Of a DNA stretch of 64,000 nucleotides, positions 62,129-64,000 are shown piece by piece. The position numbers and the translations under genes are program-made. The notes under the pieces were generated by a model. The model had not been told where the DNA came from, did no database searches, and saw only the letters and a list, made by a program, of their open reading frames with translations. Position 1 is the stretch's first letter, and every line of letters begins with the position of its first letter. Origin of the DNA: Paenibacillus sp. BIHB 4019 (GTDB lineage: Bacteria; Bacillota; Bacilli; Paenibacillales; Paenibacillaceae); NCBI RefSeq assembly GCF_002741035.1, contig NZ_CP016808.1, positions 3,830,501 through 3,894,500 on the forward strand. The letters are read 5' to 3'.

Positions 62129-63532
62129 ATGATGAAGCTGGTATTATTGTCCGGAGGTTCAGGCAAGCGTCTATGGCCGTTATCGAATGATGCGAGATCG
62201 AAGCAATTTCTGAAGGTGCTGGAAAATGAGAACCAGGAAATGGTTTCCATGGTGCAGCGTGTATGGGGACAAATTAATGAAAATGGCTTGGGCGATTCCA
62301 GTTATATTGCGACGAGCCAGGCCCAAATCGAAATGATGCAGACCCAAATTTCACTGGACGTTCCGCTCATTATCGAGCCGGATCGGCGGGATACATTCGC
62401 GGCGATAGCGCTGGCCGCCACCTATCTATATTCCCATGCGGGAGTAGGGCTGGATGAGGCAGTGGCGATTTTGCCCGTTGATCCCTATGTGGAAAGCCAT
62501 TTTTTTGAAGCGGTAAAGCAACTGGAGGAGGTTCTGAACCGCTCGGATGCCGAGATTGCGCTCATTGGCGTGAAACCAACGTATCCGTCGTCCAAATACG
62601 GCTATATTATACCGGAAAAGGCTGCTTCAACAGCAGCGGGTACGGCGATGCCAAGCAAGGCAGACGGTGAATATGTTGCGGTCAGCCACTTCCGGGAAAA
62701 ACCGACGGAGGAAATCGCTGAGCGGCTTATTGCCGACAATGCCTTCTGGAATTGTGGCGTTTTTGCCTTCAAGCTGGGTTATGTGATTGAGCTGCTGGCG
62801 AGCAGAGGGCTGCCGATTCAATATGAGGAGCTTGCGAAGCAATACCAGCTGCTGCCGAAAATCAGCTTTGATTATGAAGTAGTCGAGAAGGCGTCGAGCA
62901 TCGTCGTTCTGCCTTATGAGGGCTACTGGAAAGACCTTGGCACGTGGAATACGCTGACCGAAGAAATGCAGAACAAGCAAATAGGCAGAGGCATTATCAG
63001 CGAGGATTGCATTAACACGCATCTGATTAATGAAATCGATATCCCCGTTTCCATTCTCGGCTTGTCAAATGTTGTAGTCGCGGTGAGTCCCGATGGCATA
63101 TTGGTGACCGATAAAAGCGCGAGTCCGCGCATTAAAGATTTTATCAGCTCCGACCAGGGGCCGATGTATATCGAGCGCCAATGGGGCTGGATCAGAGTGC
63201 TTGACGACCGCACTTATGAGGATGGCCGCTGTGTATCTACGAAGCGCGTAGGCATTCAGCTCGGCAAAAACCTCAGCTATCGCCTGCATTCGGCGCGCGA
63301 GGAAGTGTGGACCATCGTCAAAGGCAGCGGCGAGTTTATTCAAAATGGCAATTTTATGCGCGTCGGTGCGGGCAATGTGCTGCATATTCCGATGAAGATG
63401 CTGCACAGCATCCGTGCATTGACGGAGCTTGAGATTATAGTCGTGCAAAGCGGCATGGCTGAGGAGCGCAATCAGGTTGTGGAAATTTATCATACCTGGG
63501 ACGAAGTGTCCGAGCATTGCATTAAGGTATAA
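62129..63532 (+). CDS. manC: Mannose-1-phosphate guanylyltransferase, bifunctional type
   Basis: 467 residues. The N-terminal nucleotidyltransferase starts LLSGGSGKRLWPLS and includes FREKP and the FWNCGVFAF motif. The C-terminal cupin (from about residue 360; YRLHSAREEVWTIVKGSGEF) is the mannose-6-phosphate isomerase type II domain. It supplies GDP-mannose to gmd and fcl. GGGAGGAATCC precedes the ATG pair. Confidence 0.95.
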   Translation: MMKLVLLSGGSGKRLWPLSNDARSKQFLKVLENENQEMVSMVQRVWGQINENGLGDSSYIATSQAQIEMMQTQISLDVPLIIEPDRRDTFAAIALAATYLYSHAGVGLDEAVAILPVDPYVESHFFEAVKQLEEVLNRSDAEIALIGVKPTYPSSKYGYIIPEKAASTAAGTAMPSKADGEYVAVSHFREKPTEEIAERLIADNAFWNCGVFAFKLGYVIELLASRGLPIQYEELAKQYQLLPKISFDYEVVEKASSIVVLPYEGYWKDLGTWNTLTEEMQNKQIGRGIISEDCINTHLINEIDIPVSILGLSNVVVAVSPDGILVTDKSASPRIKDFISSDQGPMYIERQWGWIRVLDDRTYEDGRCVSTKRVGIQLGKNLSYRLHSAREEVWTIVKGSGEFIQNGNFMRVGAGNVLHIPMKMLHSIRALTELEIIVVQSGMAEERNQVVEIYHTWDEVSEHCIKV

Positions 63533-63534
63533 CC

Positions 63535-64000
63535 ATGCCTGGCGCTCGCGGCACGAACGGCCGTTTAACAACGATTGGCTATTATATTTCGGATTATGGC
63601 TATGGCCACGCAACGCGCAGCATTGCGCTTATTCGAACGCTGCTGCTTTATTCGCCGCGGCGTTACCGGCTCATAATCTGCTCGGGCAAAACGCTTTCCT
63701 TTATTCAGGCTTCATTAGCGGAATACAGCGCTGAATATAGCCCGGAACGGATAGAGTTCCGCAGCTGTTCATCGGATCTTGGCTATGTGCTTGGCGGAGG
63801 AACAGGCTCGGTTGAGCCTGATCAGGAAAGGTTCAAGCTAGGTTATGAGCAATATATGGCTGGGTTCTCAGCTGAGGTAAGGCGAGAAGCCGATTTTATG
63901 ATGAGTGAGCGGCTGGATATGGTCATTTCGGATATTTCTCCGATTCCGATTGCTGCAGCCTCGCTTGCAGGAGTGAAATCGGTGGGCATATCCAACTTCA
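63535..64000 (+). CDS. Glycosyltransferase-like protein, 3' end outside window
   Basis: Open from the ATG at 63535 (AAGG 8 bases upstream) to the right edge, 155 codons seen. It begins with a short polar stretch and then LTTIGYYISDYGYGHATRSIALIRTLL. The GYGHATRS motif resembles the N-terminal domain of MurG-like GT-B enzymes and of the sugar-binding half of some arabinokinases. It is probably another operon member. Function remains uncertain without the C-terminal half. Confidence 0.65.
   Translation, partial: MPGARGTNGRLTTIGYYISDYGYGHATRSIALIRTLLLYSPRRYRLIICSGKTLSFIQASLAEYSAEYSPERIEFRSCSSDLGYVLGGGTGSVEPDQERFKLGYEQYMAGFSAEVRREADFMMSERLDMVISDISPIPIAAASLAGVKSVGISNF

Overview
The window looks like a chromosomal segment of a Paenibacillus-type, spore-forming, low-GC Gram-positive soil bacterium with moderate GC content. 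Pointers are the S-layer-anchored glycosidase at the left edge, the sporulation genes yunB, lytH and ylbJ, the lipA-yutD synteny known from Bacillus, the ccpN-yqfL pair, strong GGAGG-type ribosome binding sites, and a pectin-degradation locus with YesN/AraC-type sensors and Lpl/Ytc-type sugar ABC transporters.

Layout. 1-2.5 kb: 3' part of a secreted GH51 arabinofuranosidase with three SLH motifs. 2.6-8.4 kb: DUF4395 membrane protein, a TetR/YhgE pair sharing an operator-like motif, and an LTA-synthase-like sulfatase. 8.4-18.5 kb: small hypothetical genes, yunB, a WYL regulator with a DinB protein, lytH, lipA, yutD, NAD kinase, ylbJ and an overlooked 32-residue membrane peptide. 18.5-32 kb: pectin utilisation (GH105, acyl esterase, pectinesterase, AraC regulator, GH28, GH43, membrane AraC sensor, two permeases and a binding lipoprotein). 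The enzymes lack signal peptides, so the locus is read as import of pectin oligosaccharides followed by cytoplasmic de-esterification and cleavage; a near-perfect cre site precedes the transporter. 32-41 kb: MFS exporter with divergent LysR gene, truncated haemoglobin, DUF2225, yycC, pepF and a NitT/TauT-type ABC transporter. 41.4-47.3 kb: central carbon genes (ccpN, yqfL, glpX, ndk, transaldolase), a SUFU-domain protein and an Eis-like acetyltransferase. 47.3-64 kb: an exopolysaccharide operon that runs off the right edge (chain-length regulator, tyrosine kinase, GalU, priming sugar transferase, GDP-fucose synthesis, Wzx, Wzy, several glycosyltransferases, acetyltransferase, ManC).

Most notable non-coding content: four dispersed copies of a 155-220 nt inverted-repeat element (42.9, 49.5, 51.5 and 52.7 kb) whose stem segments differ in sequence but keep pairing; a structured leader after the tyrosine kinase gene in the position of the EAR/epsC antitermination RNA; three copies of a palindromic operator-like motif upstream of the exopolysaccharide operon; and a ccpN homologue with no ATG/GTG/TTG start in front of its DNA-binding domain, only an ATA at an ideal distance from a strong ribosome binding site, preceded by a nested hairpin.

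No tRNA, rRNA, CRISPR array, transposase or prophage gene was seen.
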